Origin: Nocardia asteroides
GTDB taxonomy: Bacteria > Actinomycetota > Actinomycetes > Mycobacteriales > Mycobacteriaceae
Assembly (NCBI RefSeq): GCF_900637185.1
Contig: NZ_LR134352.1
Coordinates: 2,408,001-2,472,000, forward strand
DNA: 64,000 nt
Reading direction: 5' to 3'
Shown here: piece after piece, positions 42,134 to 50,271 of the stretch
Layout: every line of letters begins with the position of its first letter
Position numbering within the stretch: the first letter of the stretch is position 1
Position numbers and translations under genes: made by a program
The notes under the pieces: model-generated
The model's input: the letters and a program-made list of their open reading frames with translations, nothing else
Told to the model about the DNA's origin: nothing
The model's database searches: none

Positions 42134-43414
42134 ATGGCGCGCATCGGAGACGGCGGCGATCTGCTCAAGTGCTCGTTCTGCGGAAAGAGCCAGAAGCAGG
42201 TCAAGAAGCTCATCGCGGGCCCCGGTGTCTATATCTGCGACGAGTGCATCGACCTCTGCAACGAGATCATCGAGGAAGAGCTGGCCGAGTCGAGCGAGGT
42301 CAAGCTCGACGAACTGCCCAAGCCGTCGGAGATCCGGGATTTCCTGGAGAACTACGTCATCGGGCAGGACACGGCCAAGCGCACCCTCGCGGTCGCGGTG
42401 TACAACCACTACAAGCGCATCCAGGCCGGCGACAAGGGCCGCGACAGCCGCGGCGAGACCGTCGAGCTGGCCAAGTCGAACATCCTGATGCTCGGCCCCA
42501 CCGGCTGCGGTAAGACCTACCTCGCGCAGACCCTGGCGAAGATGCTGAACGTGCCGTTCGCCATCGCCGACGCCACGGCGCTCACCGAGGCGGGCTACGT
42601 CGGCGAGGACGTCGAGAACATCCTGCTGAAGCTGATCCAGGCCGCCGACTACGACGTCAAGCGCGCCGAGACCGGCATCATCTACATCGACGAGGTCGAC
42701 AAGATCGCCCGCAAGAGCGAGAACCCGTCGATTACCCGCGACGTCTCCGGTGAGGGCGTACAGCAGGCGCTGCTGAAGATCCTGGAGGGCACCCAGGCGA
42801 GTGTGCCGCCGCAGGGCGGTCGCAAGCACCCGCACCAGGAGTTCATCCAGATCGACACCACCAACGTGCTGTTCATCGTGGCGGGCGCGTTCGCGGGCCT
42901 GGAGAAGATCATCTCCGACCGCACCGGTCACCGCGGGATCGGCTTCGGCGCCGAGGTGCGCTCCAAGGCGGAGGTCGACACCGACGACCACTTCGCCGAC
43001 GTGATGCCGGAGGACCTGATCAAGTTCGGTCTGATCCCCGAGTTCATCGGCCGCCTGCCGGTCGTGGCCTCGGTGACCAACCTGGACAAGGACTCGCTGG
43101 TCAAGATCCTCTCGGAGCCGAAGAACGCGCTGGTCAAGCAGTACGTGCGGCTGTTCGAGATGGACGGGGTGGACCTGGAGTTCACCAACGACGCGCTCGA
43201 GGCCGTCGCGGATCAGGCGATCCTGCGTGGCACCGGCGCCCGTGGCCTGCGCGCCATCATGGAGGAAGTCCTGCTGCCGGTGATGTACGACATCCCCGGC
43301 CGTGACGACGTCGCCAAGGTGGTCGTGAACGCCGACACCGTCACCGAGAACGTGCTGCCGACGATCGTCCCGCGCAAGACCCAGCGCACCGAGCGTCGCG
43401 AGAAGTCGGCGTAA
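42134..43414 (+). CDS. clpX: ATP-dependent Clp protease ATP-binding subunit ClpX
   Basis: The protein has 426 residues from ATG 42134. The N-terminal zinc-binding domain has Cys13-x2-Cys16 ... Cys35-x2-Cys38. Walker A reads Gly-Pro-Thr-Gly-Cys-Gly-Lys-Thr near 120-127, with Cys at the usually Ser position, as common in actinobacteria. Walker B Ile-Tyr-Ile-Asp-Glu-Val-Asp and sensor 2 Gly-Ala-Arg-Gly-Leu-Arg are intact. It unfolds tagged proteins and feeds them to ClpP1/P2, perhaps also to the accessory ClpP pair. Confidence 0.97.
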   Translation: MARIGDGGDLLKCSFCGKSQKQVKKLIAGPGVYICDECIDLCNEIIEEELAESSEVKLDELPKPSEIRDFLENYVIGQDTAKRTLAVAVYNHYKRIQAGDKGRDSRGETVELAKSNILMLGPTGCGKTYLAQTLAKMLNVPFAIADATALTEAGYVGEDVENILLKLIQAADYDVKRAETGIIYIDEVDKIARKSENPSITRDVSGEGVQQALLKILEGTQASVPPQGGRKHPHQEFIQIDTTNVLFIVAGAFAGLEKIISDRTGHRGIGFGAEVRSKAEVDTDDHFADVMPEDLIKFGLIPEFIGRLPVVASVTNLDKDSLVKILSEPKNALVKQYVRLFEMDGVDLEFTNDALEAVADQAILRGTGARGLRAIMEEVLLPVMYDIPGRDDVAKVVVNADTVTENVLPTIVPRKTQRTERREKSA

Positions 43415-43434
43415 GGATCGCCCACAGGTCAGAG

Positions 43435-43474
43435 AAGAGGGCCCGTACTCCCGAAGGAGTACGGGCCCTCTTTT
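43435..43474. terminator. Very strong bidirectional intrinsic terminator
   Basis: A perfect 17-bp stem (43435-43451 / 43456-43472) with a CGAA tetraloop and a TTTT tail lies between clpX and the convergent membrane-protein gene. Confidence 0.95.
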
Positions 43475-43493
43475 CGTTCGGGGGCGCGGTTCG

Positions 43494-44303
43494 TCAGCCC
43501 TCGCGGAAGGAAGGCGCGGCGGCCAGCAGATCCGCCTCGTCCTCGGCGGGGATCTCGGCCGAGGCGCGGGCGATGGCGGTGCTGTAGCGCGCGCTGGCGG
43601 CGTTGTGGATCATCAGGGCCACGCCGATCATCACCGGGGCCACGGCGTGCACGGCGGCGTCGTACCAGTGCCGCGCGCTCAGGTGCGGATAGGTGTTCAG
43701 GGCGATGGTGAGGGTGAGCAGGAACAGCTCGGCGACCAGCACCTGGGTGCGGTTGCCCATCACGCCCCACTCGGCCACCCGGGTGGTACCGATCATGATG
43801 ATGACCAGGCAGACGCTGATCATGGCCTCCAAGCCGAAGCTGGCCCAGTAGAGCGGGTCGCTCGGGCCGCCGGGGGCGATGTTGTGCTGCACGTTCACCG
43901 CCGACCACAGCATGCCCGCGATCACCACGCCGGCGAGCGCGCGCAGCGACCAGGTGCGGTGCTGGTACAGCGAGGCCAGGCGGGCGCGCGGGTTGGATTC
44001 GCGGCGCTGGGCGGCGATGGCCTTGCGGGCCAGCATCAGATCGGCCATCTCGGCCCGTTCCAGCTCGGCGTTGGTCTCGCGCAGCCGGTCGGCGTGGGTG
44101 GAGGCCGCCTTGATCTGCTTCCAGCGCTGGTCGCGCTCGTAGGTGCGGATCTTCTCGGCGAGCTCCCGCTCGGCGCGCAGTTCGTCCTCGGACAGCGCGT
44201 CGGTCAGCGCCGGATCGGATTGGAACTCGATGCGCCTGCGGGCCCGTTCCACCCGGACGGGCAGTGCGACGACCTCGTCATCGAGCGGGTGTTCCTCGCG
44301 CAT
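43494..44303 (-). CDS. Unknown membrane protein with N-terminal coiled coil and four predicted helices
   Basis: The protein has 269 residues from ATG 44303, with GGAG 5 bases upstream; ATG 44345 is possible but has a weaker site. Residues ~30-105 are highly charged and helical (Glu/Arg/Ala), probably coiled coil. Hydrophobic segments lie at about 118-136, 152-175, 184-205 and 216-236. The layout recalls DUF2637/Spd-type plasmid-spread proteins of actinomycetes, but I cannot support that by motif. It is convergent with clpX and alone in its unit. Function unknown. Confidence 0.75.
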   Translation of the reverse strand: MREEHPLDDEVVALPVRVERARRRIEFQSDPALTDALSEDELRAERELAEKIRTYERDQRWKQIKAASTHADRLRETNAELERAEMADLMLARKAIAAQRRESNPRARLASLYQHRTWSLRALAGVVIAGMLWSAVNVQHNIAPGGPSDPLYWASFGLEAMISVCLVIIMIGTTRVAEWGVMGNRTQVLVAELFLLTLTIALNTYPHLSARHWYDAAVHAVAPVMIGVALMIHNAASARYSTAIARASAEIPAEDEADLLAAAPSFREG

Positions 44304-44766
44304 CGCAACTCCAGACAGCTGTGGGGGTTCGCCGGGTCGCGTCATTCTTGCGCATCGACGGGCCGGGCGTGCAATCGCGGGCCGATTCGGGGCCGGCCCG
44401 CGATGCGCGGAAACGTCTGGCGCACAACTGTGTAGCTGTAACCGCACGATCACGGGGAGCCGGTGACAACCGTCGGGACGGTCGCGCCCGGGGCCGAGGA
44501 GCGTCGTCGATCCTCCGTGGTTCGCCGTTGAACCTTGTCCCGTTTTGTGCTTCTGCTGATGTTTCGCCGCAGGTGGGTGCGGTGTTACGCGGCGGTTCTT
44601 TCGTCCGTTTCGTCCGCCTTGTAGGGCGTTCACCCATTACGACGGGCCCGACGCGCAAAACTCATCGGCGTATCCTCGCGGTGTGTCGGACTGATGCTGC
44701 CGATCCCGTGCTGTTTACTCGGTCCGTCAATCAGATGTTCGAGTGACGAGTGGAAGCGGAGGAGAC
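44304..44766. other. Divergent intergenic region upstream of mihF
   Basis: This 463-bp region has no credible gene. It contains a direct repeat of TTTCGTCCG near 44599-44614 and a TATCCT at 44671-44676 that could be a -10 element for mihF, giving a leader of about 85 bases. No convincing -35 element was found. Confidence 0.4.
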
Positions 44767-45081
44767 ATGGCACTGCCTACGATGACCGCCGAACAGCGCA
44801 CCGAGGCGTTGGCCAAAGCGGCTGCCGTGCGCAAGGCGCGCTCGGAACTGATCGGCAAGGTGAAGGAGGGCAAGGTCACCGTCGCCGATCTGCTCAAGAA
44901 AGCCGACAGCGACGACCTGGTCAAGAAGACCAAGGTCGCCGCGGTGATCAAGGCGCTGCCGGGTGTCGGCCCGGTGAAGGCGGCCAAGCTGATGGATCAG
45001 GCCGAGATCCCCGAGGACCGCCGCATCGGTGGCCTCGGTGCTCGCCAGCGCGCGGCGCTGCTCGACGCCCTCGAGGCCTGA
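44767..45081 (+). CDS. mihF: Mycobacterial-type integration host factor
   Basis: The protein has 104 residues from ATG 44767 with GGAGGAG upstream. It starts Met-Ala-Leu-Pro-Thr-Met-Thr. A helix-hairpin-helix Leu-Pro-Gly-Val-Gly-Pro-Val-Lys-Ala-Ala is near 62-71 and binds the DNA backbone. Leu-Gly-Ala-Arg-Gln-Arg is near the C-terminal helix. It is a nucleoid protein and phage integration cofactor, unrelated to enterobacterial IHF, and typical of actinobacteria. In most relatives it is near gmk; here it is separate. Confidence 0.95.
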   Translation: MALPTMTAEQRTEALAKAAAVRKARSELIGKVKEGKVTVADLLKKADSDDLVKKTKVAAVIKALPGVGPVKAAKLMDQAEIPEDRRIGGLGARQRAALLDALEA

Positions 45082-45094
45082 GCCGAATCGCGAT

Positions 45095-45129
45095 CCGACG
45101 CCCGTGGGCACCACGGCCACGGGCGTCGG
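45095..45129. terminator. Bidirectional terminator hairpin
   Basis: A perfect 13-bp stem (45095-45107 / 45117-45129) with a 9-base loop lies between convergent mihF and the FHA gene. Confidence 0.82.
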
Positions 45130-45150
45130 GACAGTTCGGCCCGCAGCGGA

Positions 45151-46347
45151 TCACACGCAGTAGGTCAGCAGGAAATCGTTGATGCGCAGGCGCCAGCCCG
45201 GCTGCAGTTCGATGGGCAGGGTGCCGACGCGCGACCAGCGTTCGGAGTCGGGGGCGGCGAAGAACGTACCGGAGGTGGCGGGGGCCTCCCGGACGAAAAC
45301 CTTGCCACGGTCGGGGGCGACGAAGGCATGGACCCGGGAGACGAGCCGGTCGCGTTCGATCAGGATCGGCGTGGCCGCGGCGGCCCGCACGGATTCGTCA
45401 CCGGAGGGGTTACGGCCCAGGACGTAGGGCCGATCCAGGGGATAACTGAGCCCGTCCTCGGTGACCAGGGCGCCCCGGGGACTGCTCTGCTGCGTCCCCG
45501 TCTTACCCAGCGCGACGGGCTCGGCCCGCTTGGCCGCGTCGAGCGCTTGGGACCAGGCTAGCGGCGCGTTGGTGGCGGGCGTGTTGCGCGGACCGGTGCT
45601 GACGGTGGCGCCGTCGCCGGTGATCGGGCGCGACCCCGTACTCACGGTCTCGCCCTCGGCGTCGACGGTCTCGGCGGCGGGCGTGAAACCGGTCGCCGGT
45701 CCCGCGGTCGCGGTCTCGGCGCTGGGCGGAGTGAAGCCGGCGGTGGCGGGCCTGGCCTCGCCGTTCTCGGTGTGGTTCGCGGGGTCGCGCAGGGCACGGA
45801 AGCCGGTGGCCTCGGTGGGCGGCGGCTCGTCGATCGTCTCGACCCGGCGCGGCGCGGGATTGCGGCGGCGGCCCAGGGTGAGGACGAAGCCGTTGCCGTT
45901 GACGATGCCCGCGCGCAGATCGGTCCGGGGGTTGGCGCTGGTGGGGTCGGCCATCTCGGCACCCACCGCGATCCGGCGGACGGGTTCGCGGATGATCTCG
46001 TCGACCCAGGTGAAGGCCCGGTCGCCGGCCAGCCTGCGATTGCCCTCGGCGCCGGAGATCTCGGCGATCACCGCGCCGCGCAACAGGATCAGCATCCCGT
46101 CACCGGTCGGGGCGAGGACGCCGAACGGCGGCGGCGCCGAAGCGCCGCCGAAGACCACGCCGGCCAGCCGCTGGGCCAGCGCCGCTCCCGGCGCGGATGC
46201 CGCGGTGCTCATGGCGACGGTTTCGACCGCGCCGAGCAGGCGGTCGGTGGACGGTGTCTCCCCGGCGAGATAGACGACGACGTCGCCGAATCGGGCGACG
46301 ATCCCGGTACCGGGCACGATGGCCACGGTAGACGAATGCGCGCGCAT
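45151..46347 (-). CDS. FHA-domain protein
   Basis: The protein has 398 residues from ATG 46347 with AAGGAGG. Residues 1-~165 are a folded alpha/beta domain, with Ile-Val-Ala-Arg-Phe-Gly-Asp-Val-Val-Val-Tyr, as in actinobacterial proteins paired with Ser/Thr kinase or type VII secretion genes. A Thr/Pro/Ala-rich linker runs ~175-290. The FHA domain is ~300-395, with Tyr-Val-Leu-Gly-Arg-Asn-Pro and Leu-Val-Ser-Arg-Val-His. It should bind phosphothreonine; the linker itself is rich in Thr and could be a kinase target. No kinase or phosphatase gene is adjacent. Confidence 0.88.
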   Translation of the reverse strand: MRAHSSTVAIVPGTGIVARFGDVVVYLAGETPSTDRLLGAVETVAMSTAASAPGAALAQRLAGVVFGGASAPPPFGVLAPTGDGMLILLRGAVIAEISGAEGNRRLAGDRAFTWVDEIIREPVRRIAVGAEMADPTSANPRTDLRAGIVNGNGFVLTLGRRRNPAPRRVETIDEPPPTEATGFRALRDPANHTENGEARPATAGFTPPSAETATAGPATGFTPAAETVDAEGETVSTGSRPITGDGATVSTGPRNTPATNAPLAWSQALDAAKRAEPVALGKTGTQQSSPRGALVTEDGLSYPLDRPYVLGRNPSGDESVRAAAATPILIERDRLVSRVHAFVAPDRGKVFVREAPATSGTFFAAPDSERWSRVGTLPIELQPGWRLRINDFLLTYCV

Positions 46348-46551
46348 CAATGCCTCCTTGTCGGATTGGCCTCTGTCAGCATAGAGCGCTCGCGCGCGCG
46401 GCGATAAGGGTTGGGCGGGTGAACGGTCGGCGGCCGGGTGCGCGCGCGAGGCCGAGCGAGCCAGTGGCGCTACCGGTTTCGGTGGCGGCGCGCTCGCCCC
46501 GATGATCACCGCAGGTGGGCGAGGCGGAAGACGCGTCCCAGGGGTGCGGTG

Positions 46552-46564
46552 CGAACATCGTTCG
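46552..46564. promoter_or_regulatory. Candidate TetR operator
   Basis: CGAAC-ATC-GTTCG is a 13-bp dyad 37 bp before the TetR start. A second partial copy (CGTCGTTCGT) lies 10 bp further on. Autoregulation of the TetR-GNAT operon is plausible. Confidence 0.5.
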
Positions 46565-46601
46565 TGCCAAACGTCGTTCGTCGGGCGCGTATGATCGGCG
46601 C

Positions 46602-47279
46602 ATGAACGCCGCTCCCGTGAGTCGCCGGGCCCGACCGGCGAAAGCACCACTGAGCCGCGAGGTCGTCATCGAGACGGGCCTGCGCGTCCTCGACACCGAC
46701 GGACTCGCCGCGCTCACCATGCGCCGGGTGGCGCAGGAACTCGATACCGGCGCCGCCTCGCTCTACGTCTACGTCGCCAATCGCGACGACCTGATGACCG
46801 GCATGCTCGACCACGTGCTGGCCACGGTGACCACGCCCGACAGCGGTGACTGGCGGGAGCGGCTGACCGCGGTCGTGGAATCGGCCGTCGAGGTGCTCGG
46901 CAGGCACGAAGGGCTCGCGCTCGTCGCGCTGGGCCGGATCCCGACCACCGAGCACGCGCTCGGCCTGATCGAACAGCTGCTCGCGCTGCTGCGCGAGGGC
47001 GGCCTTGACCCGGCGACCGCGAGCTGGGCCGTGGACCTGATCCACCTGCACATCACCGCCGCGGCCGCCGAACAGGCCGCCTACGACACCAAGGGCGGTA
47101 CCGAATCGGAGTACCTGGCCGATATCGCCCGCCGCTTCGACGAACTGCCCGCCGAGCGGTACCCGACCATCGTCGCCCTGCGCGGGCCGATGCTGGCCGG
47201 TGACGGCGACACCCGCGCCCGCTGGGCCCTGCGCGCCATGCTCAACGGCATTCTCGCGACCCCGGTGAGCGCGTCGTGA
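46602..47279 (+). CDS. TetR-family regulator (TetR_C-type)
   Basis: The protein has 225 residues. The helix-turn-helix covers about 19-66, with Leu-Thr-Met-Arg-Arg-Val-Ala-Gln-Glu-Leu and Ala-Ala-Ser-Leu-Tyr-Val-Tyr-Val. This Met-Arg-Arg-Val-Ala form is typical of TetR(A)/(D)-like members with C-terminal domain TetR_C_1 or _33. It overlaps the GNAT gene by 4 bp (GTGA), so both are coupled. A palindrome upstream suggests self-control. The effector is unknown; the acetyltransferase suggests drug or toxin inactivation. Confidence 0.9.
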   Translation: MNAAPVSRRARPAKAPLSREVVIETGLRVLDTDGLAALTMRRVAQELDTGAASLYVYVANRDDLMTGMLDHVLATVTTPDSGDWRERLTAVVESAVEVLGRHEGLALVALGRIPTTEHALGLIEQLLALLREGGLDPATASWAVDLIHLHITAAAAEQAAYDTKGGTESEYLADIARRFDELPAERYPTIVALRGPMLAGDGDTRARWALRAMLNGILATPVSAS

Positions 47280-47842
47280 GCGACCGGCAGGGCAGCCTCG
47301 CGCGGCCCACGATCGGCGGCCCGATCCGGCCGGCGACCGAGGCCGAGATCCCGATCCTGCAGGAGATCGAGCGCCGCGCGGGCGCGCCCTTCGCCGACAT
47401 CGGCATGACGGCCGTCGCCGACGACGATCCGCCCTCGGCCGACACCCTGCGCGAGTTCATCACCGTCGGCCGTGCCTGGGTCTGGCCCGACGAGGTCGGC
47501 CTGCCCGTCGGCTACCTGGTGCTCGGCCTGGTCGACGGGCAGCCGCACATCGACCAGGTCTCCGTCGACCCGGCGTATTCGGGCCTGCGCATCGGCAAAC
47601 GCCTGATCGACCACGCCGTGCGCTGGGCCGGTGAGCAGGGCCTGCGCGAACTCACCCTCACCACGTTCACCGAAGTCCCCTGGAACGGGCCCTATTACGA
47701 GCGGCTCGGATTCCGCTATGTCACCGCGGCCGAGGAGACGCCGGGACTGCGGGCCGTCCGCGCCGCCGAAATCGCCCACGGCCTCGACGAATGGCCCCGC
47801 GCCTGCATGCGGGTCGACCTGGACGACTGGCTCGCGGACTGA
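47276..47842 (+). CDS. GNAT-family N-acetyltransferase
   Basis: The protein has 188 residues from GTG 47276, overlapping the TetR stop. The acetyl-CoA-binding motif A reads Val-Asp-Pro-Ala-Tyr-Ser-Gly-Leu-Arg-Ile-Gly-Lys-Arg-Leu near 97-110, fitting Arg/Gln-x2-Gly-x-Gly/Ala loosely. Motif B includes Tyr-Glu-Arg-Leu-Gly-Phe near 138-143. It transfers an acetyl group to an amine; the acceptor cannot be read. Coupling to TetR suggests an inducible, possibly detoxifying enzyme. Confidence 0.88.
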   Translation: MSDRQGSLARPTIGGPIRPATEAEIPILQEIERRAGAPFADIGMTAVADDDPPSADTLREFITVGRAWVWPDEVGLPVGYLVLGLVDGQPHIDQVSVDPAYSGLRIGKRLIDHAVRWAGEQGLRELTLTTFTEVPWNGPYYERLGFRYVTAAEETPGLRAVRAAEIAHGLDEWPRACMRVDLDDWLAD

Positions 47843-47924
47843 TCGCACCGGGTGGGTCGCCGCGCCGGGTCGCCGCGGCGACGATCGGTGATCTGCCGAC
47901 CCGCTCGGGTGTCCGGGCGACGGG

Positions 47925-49466
47925 TCAGCCGCCGACGGTGGCTCGGGCGAGGGCGGCTTCGGCGGCGGGCCGGGCGGCGTCGCGGTCGGCGGCGACCAGG
48001 CCGATCCGGGTGCGCCGGTCGAGCAGGTCGTCCACGGTCAGGGCGCCCTCGTGGGTGACGGCGAAGTCGAATTCGGCGGCGGTGACGTCGATTCCGGGGG
48101 CCACCGGGGTGCGCAGGGCCGGGTCGGCCAGCCAGGCGGAGACGATGGTGCCCGCCTCGCTGCCGTAACGCTCGATGAGGACCGGGGGCGCGTCGATGCG
48201 GTCGCGCGCGGCGCCGGACACCGCGCCGACCAGCGGAAGGCGGGTGGTGCGGCAGGGCGTCGCGGGCAGGCCCGCGTGCGCGACGGCGGCGTCGACGGCG
48301 TCCTCGGCCATCTTGCGGTAGGTGGTGAGTTTGCCGCCGACCACGGTGATCAGGCCGTCGGGGGAGGTGAGGACCGCGTGCTCGCGGGAGATGTCGGCGG
48401 TGCTGTCGTCGGCGGTCTTCAGCAGCGGGCGCAGGCCGGCGAAGCGGCCGCGGATGTCGGCGCGGGTCAGCGGTTCCCGCAGCGCGGTGTTGATGGTGTC
48501 GAGCAGGAAGTCGATCTCGGACTCGGTGGGCTGCGGCTCGGCGGGGATCGGGCCGGGGGCGTCCTCGTCGGTGAGCCCGAGGTAGACGCGGCCGTGCGCG
48601 GCCGGGAAGGCGAAGACGAACCGGCTGATGCTGCCGGGGACGGGCACGGTCAGCGCGGCGCTCAGACCGCCGAACGCGGCGGCGTCGAACACCAGGTGGG
48701 TGCCGCGGCTGGGGCGCAGTTCGATGCTGCGGTCGACCTCGGCGGCCCAGACACCGGTGGCGTTGAGCACCGCCTTGGCCCGCACGGTCAGCGTCTCGCC
48801 GGAAAGGGTGTCGCGCAGCCGCACCGAATCACCGGTCGCGGCAACGGCTTCGACCCGGGTGAGCACGGTGGCGCCGGCGGCCGCCGCGGTGCGGGCCAGC
48901 GCGACGACCAGACGCGCGTCGTCCACCAGCTGTCCGTCCCAGGCCTGCAGGCCGCCGCGCAGCCCGGCACGGCGCACGGTGGGGGCCAGCCGCAGCGCCT
49001 CGGCGGCGGCGACCCGGCGCGAGCGTGGCAGGGTGCCCGCGGAGGTGTGGGCGGCGACCCGCAGCGCGTCACCGGCGGCGAAACCCGCCCGGATCAGCGA
49101 ACTCTGGGTGGCCTTGATGCCGGGCAGCAGCGGGACCAGCTGGGGGAGCGGGCGCACCAGGTGCGGTGCGGTGGTGCGCAACAGGATGCCGCGCTCGACC
49201 GCGCTCTCGTGCGCGATGCCGACCCGTCCGCTCGCCAGGTAGCGCAGGCCGCCGTGCACGAGTTTCGAACTCCAGCGGCTGGTGCCGAAGGCCAGGTCGT
49301 CGCGCTCGACCAGCAGCGTGCGCAGGCCGCGGGACGCGGCGTCGAGGGCGGCGCCGACGCCGGTGACGCCGCCGCCGATCACCAGCACGTCGACCTCGGG
49401 TCGGTCGCCGAGCGCGGTCAGCTCGGCGGAGCGGCGGGTGGCGGTGAGGTTCGAATCAGGAGTCAT
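47925..49466 (-). CDS. glpD: Glycerol-3-phosphate dehydrogenase (FAD, aerobic type)
   Basis: The protein has 513 residues from ATG 49466; an adjacent GTG adds one residue. The FAD motif Gly-Gly-Gly-Val-Thr-Gly is near 30-35. The signature Lys-Leu-Val-His-Gly-Gly-Leu-Arg-Tyr-Leu is at about 67-76. Val-Val-Gly-Gly-Lys-Leu-Thr-Thr-Tyr-Arg-Lys-Met near 375 is the second GlpD signature. It oxidises glycerol-3-phosphate to dihydroxyacetone phosphate and passes electrons to quinone. It overlaps the upstream TetR gene by 11 bp. The block equals Rv2249c-Rv2252. Confidence 0.94.
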   Translation of the reverse strand: MTPDSNLTATRRSAELTALGDRPEVDVLVIGGGVTGVGAALDAASRGLRTLLVERDDLAFGTSRWSSKLVHGGLRYLASGRVGIAHESAVERGILLRTTAPHLVRPLPQLVPLLPGIKATQSSLIRAGFAAGDALRVAAHTSAGTLPRSRRVAAAEALRLAPTVRRAGLRGGLQAWDGQLVDDARLVVALARTAAAAGATVLTRVEAVAATGDSVRLRDTLSGETLTVRAKAVLNATGVWAAEVDRSIELRPSRGTHLVFDAAAFGGLSAALTVPVPGSISRFVFAFPAAHGRVYLGLTDEDAPGPIPAEPQPTESEIDFLLDTINTALREPLTRADIRGRFAGLRPLLKTADDSTADISREHAVLTSPDGLITVVGGKLTTYRKMAEDAVDAAVAHAGLPATPCRTTRLPLVGAVSGAARDRIDAPPVLIERYGSEAGTIVSAWLADPALRTPVAPGIDVTAAEFDFAVTHEGALTVDDLLDRRTRIGLVAADRDAARPAAEAALARATVGG

Positions 49467-50076
49467 CACAGTCCTTGTCGCGGGGCGGGAGCAGGTAACC
49501 CTCGATCGCCCTCGACAGCTCGGCGTCGAACTCCGTACCGGCCAGCAGCGGCTCCACCGTGCCCGCGGACTGCACCGCGGACTGGGTGATGAGCAGCAGC
49601 ATGGTTGCCATCTGCTCGGCGTCGCCCGCCCGGATCGACCCGTCTTCGTGCCCGAGCCGGATCGCGGTGGCGAACAGCTCGATCAGCGTGCGCTGATTGC
49701 GGCCCAGCCTGCCGAACACGTAGGTGAGCATGAGGTCGGTGTCGGTGCGGAAGATCTTGGCGAACACCGCGTTCGACCGGATCGCCGCCGCGCCCGCCAC
49801 GATGCCCCGCACCAGCCGGTCCCGGCCGAGGCCGATATCGGGCATGGTCTCGCCGACGATCGTGCGTAGCTCACGCACGAGCAGTTCGGCGATCAGCGAC
49901 CCGGTGTCGGGCCAGCGGCGGTAGACCGTCGGCCTGCTGACACCCGCGCGCCGCGCCACCTCGGTGAGGGTGGTGCGCCGGACGCCGAAGTCGACCACGC
50001 AGGCGCGCGTGGCATCGAGGATCGCCACGTCGGTGGGCGAGAGCTGCTCGTCCGCTGTGGACGCGAGTTCGATCAT
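49456..50076 (-). CDS. TetR-family regulator of the glpD/lipid block
   Basis: In this 206-residue protein the helix-turn-helix is at about 17-63, with Ala-Ile-Leu-Asp-Ala-Thr-Arg-Ala-Cys, Thr-Thr-Leu-Thr-Glu-Val-Ala-Arg-Arg-Ala-Gly, and Ser-Arg-Pro-Thr-Val-Tyr-Arg-Arg-Trp. It overlaps glpD and is divergent from the FAD-oxidase gene. The spacer holds a nested palindrome next to the oxidase start, so it probably represses both directions. The syntenic mycobacterial gene is Rv2250c (recalled). The effector is unknown. Confidence 0.92.
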   Translation of the reverse strand: MIELASTADEQLSPTDVAILDATRACVVDFGVRRTTLTEVARRAGVSRPTVYRRWPDTGSLIAELLVRELRTIVGETMPDIGLGRDRLVRGIVAGAAAIRSNAVFAKIFRTDTDLMLTYVFGRLGRNQRTLIELFATAIRLGHEDGSIRAGDAEQMATMLLLITQSAVQSAGTVEPLLAGTEFDAELSRAIEGYLLPPRDKDCDDS

Positions 50077-50236
50077 CGTGGCTTCACCCCGGGTGTGTTC
50101 GGCGGCGCCGGGAGGGGCGCCGTGCTCGAGCTGGAACGCCCAAGGGTATCGAGCGGGCCAGCGGGGTCGCTGTCGTGAAGGGGCTGCGGTGACATCCGAC
50201 AGTGGTCGGCTGCCGATCTCGAGGGAATCTCTATTG

Positions 50237-50269
50237 GTTACTGCTTGACACTATATGTCAGAATGTAAC
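50237..50269. promoter_or_regulatory. Nested palindromic operator ending 2 bp before the FAD-oxidase start
   Basis: GTTAC...GTAAC (50237-50241 / 50265-50269) encloses TGACA...TGTCA (50246-50250 / 50256-50260); both share the centre base 50253. The site lies directly before ATG 50272, with no ribosome site in between. Binding here would block transcription of a leaderless or near-leaderless mRNA. Confidence 0.7.
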
Positions 50270-50271
50270 GC

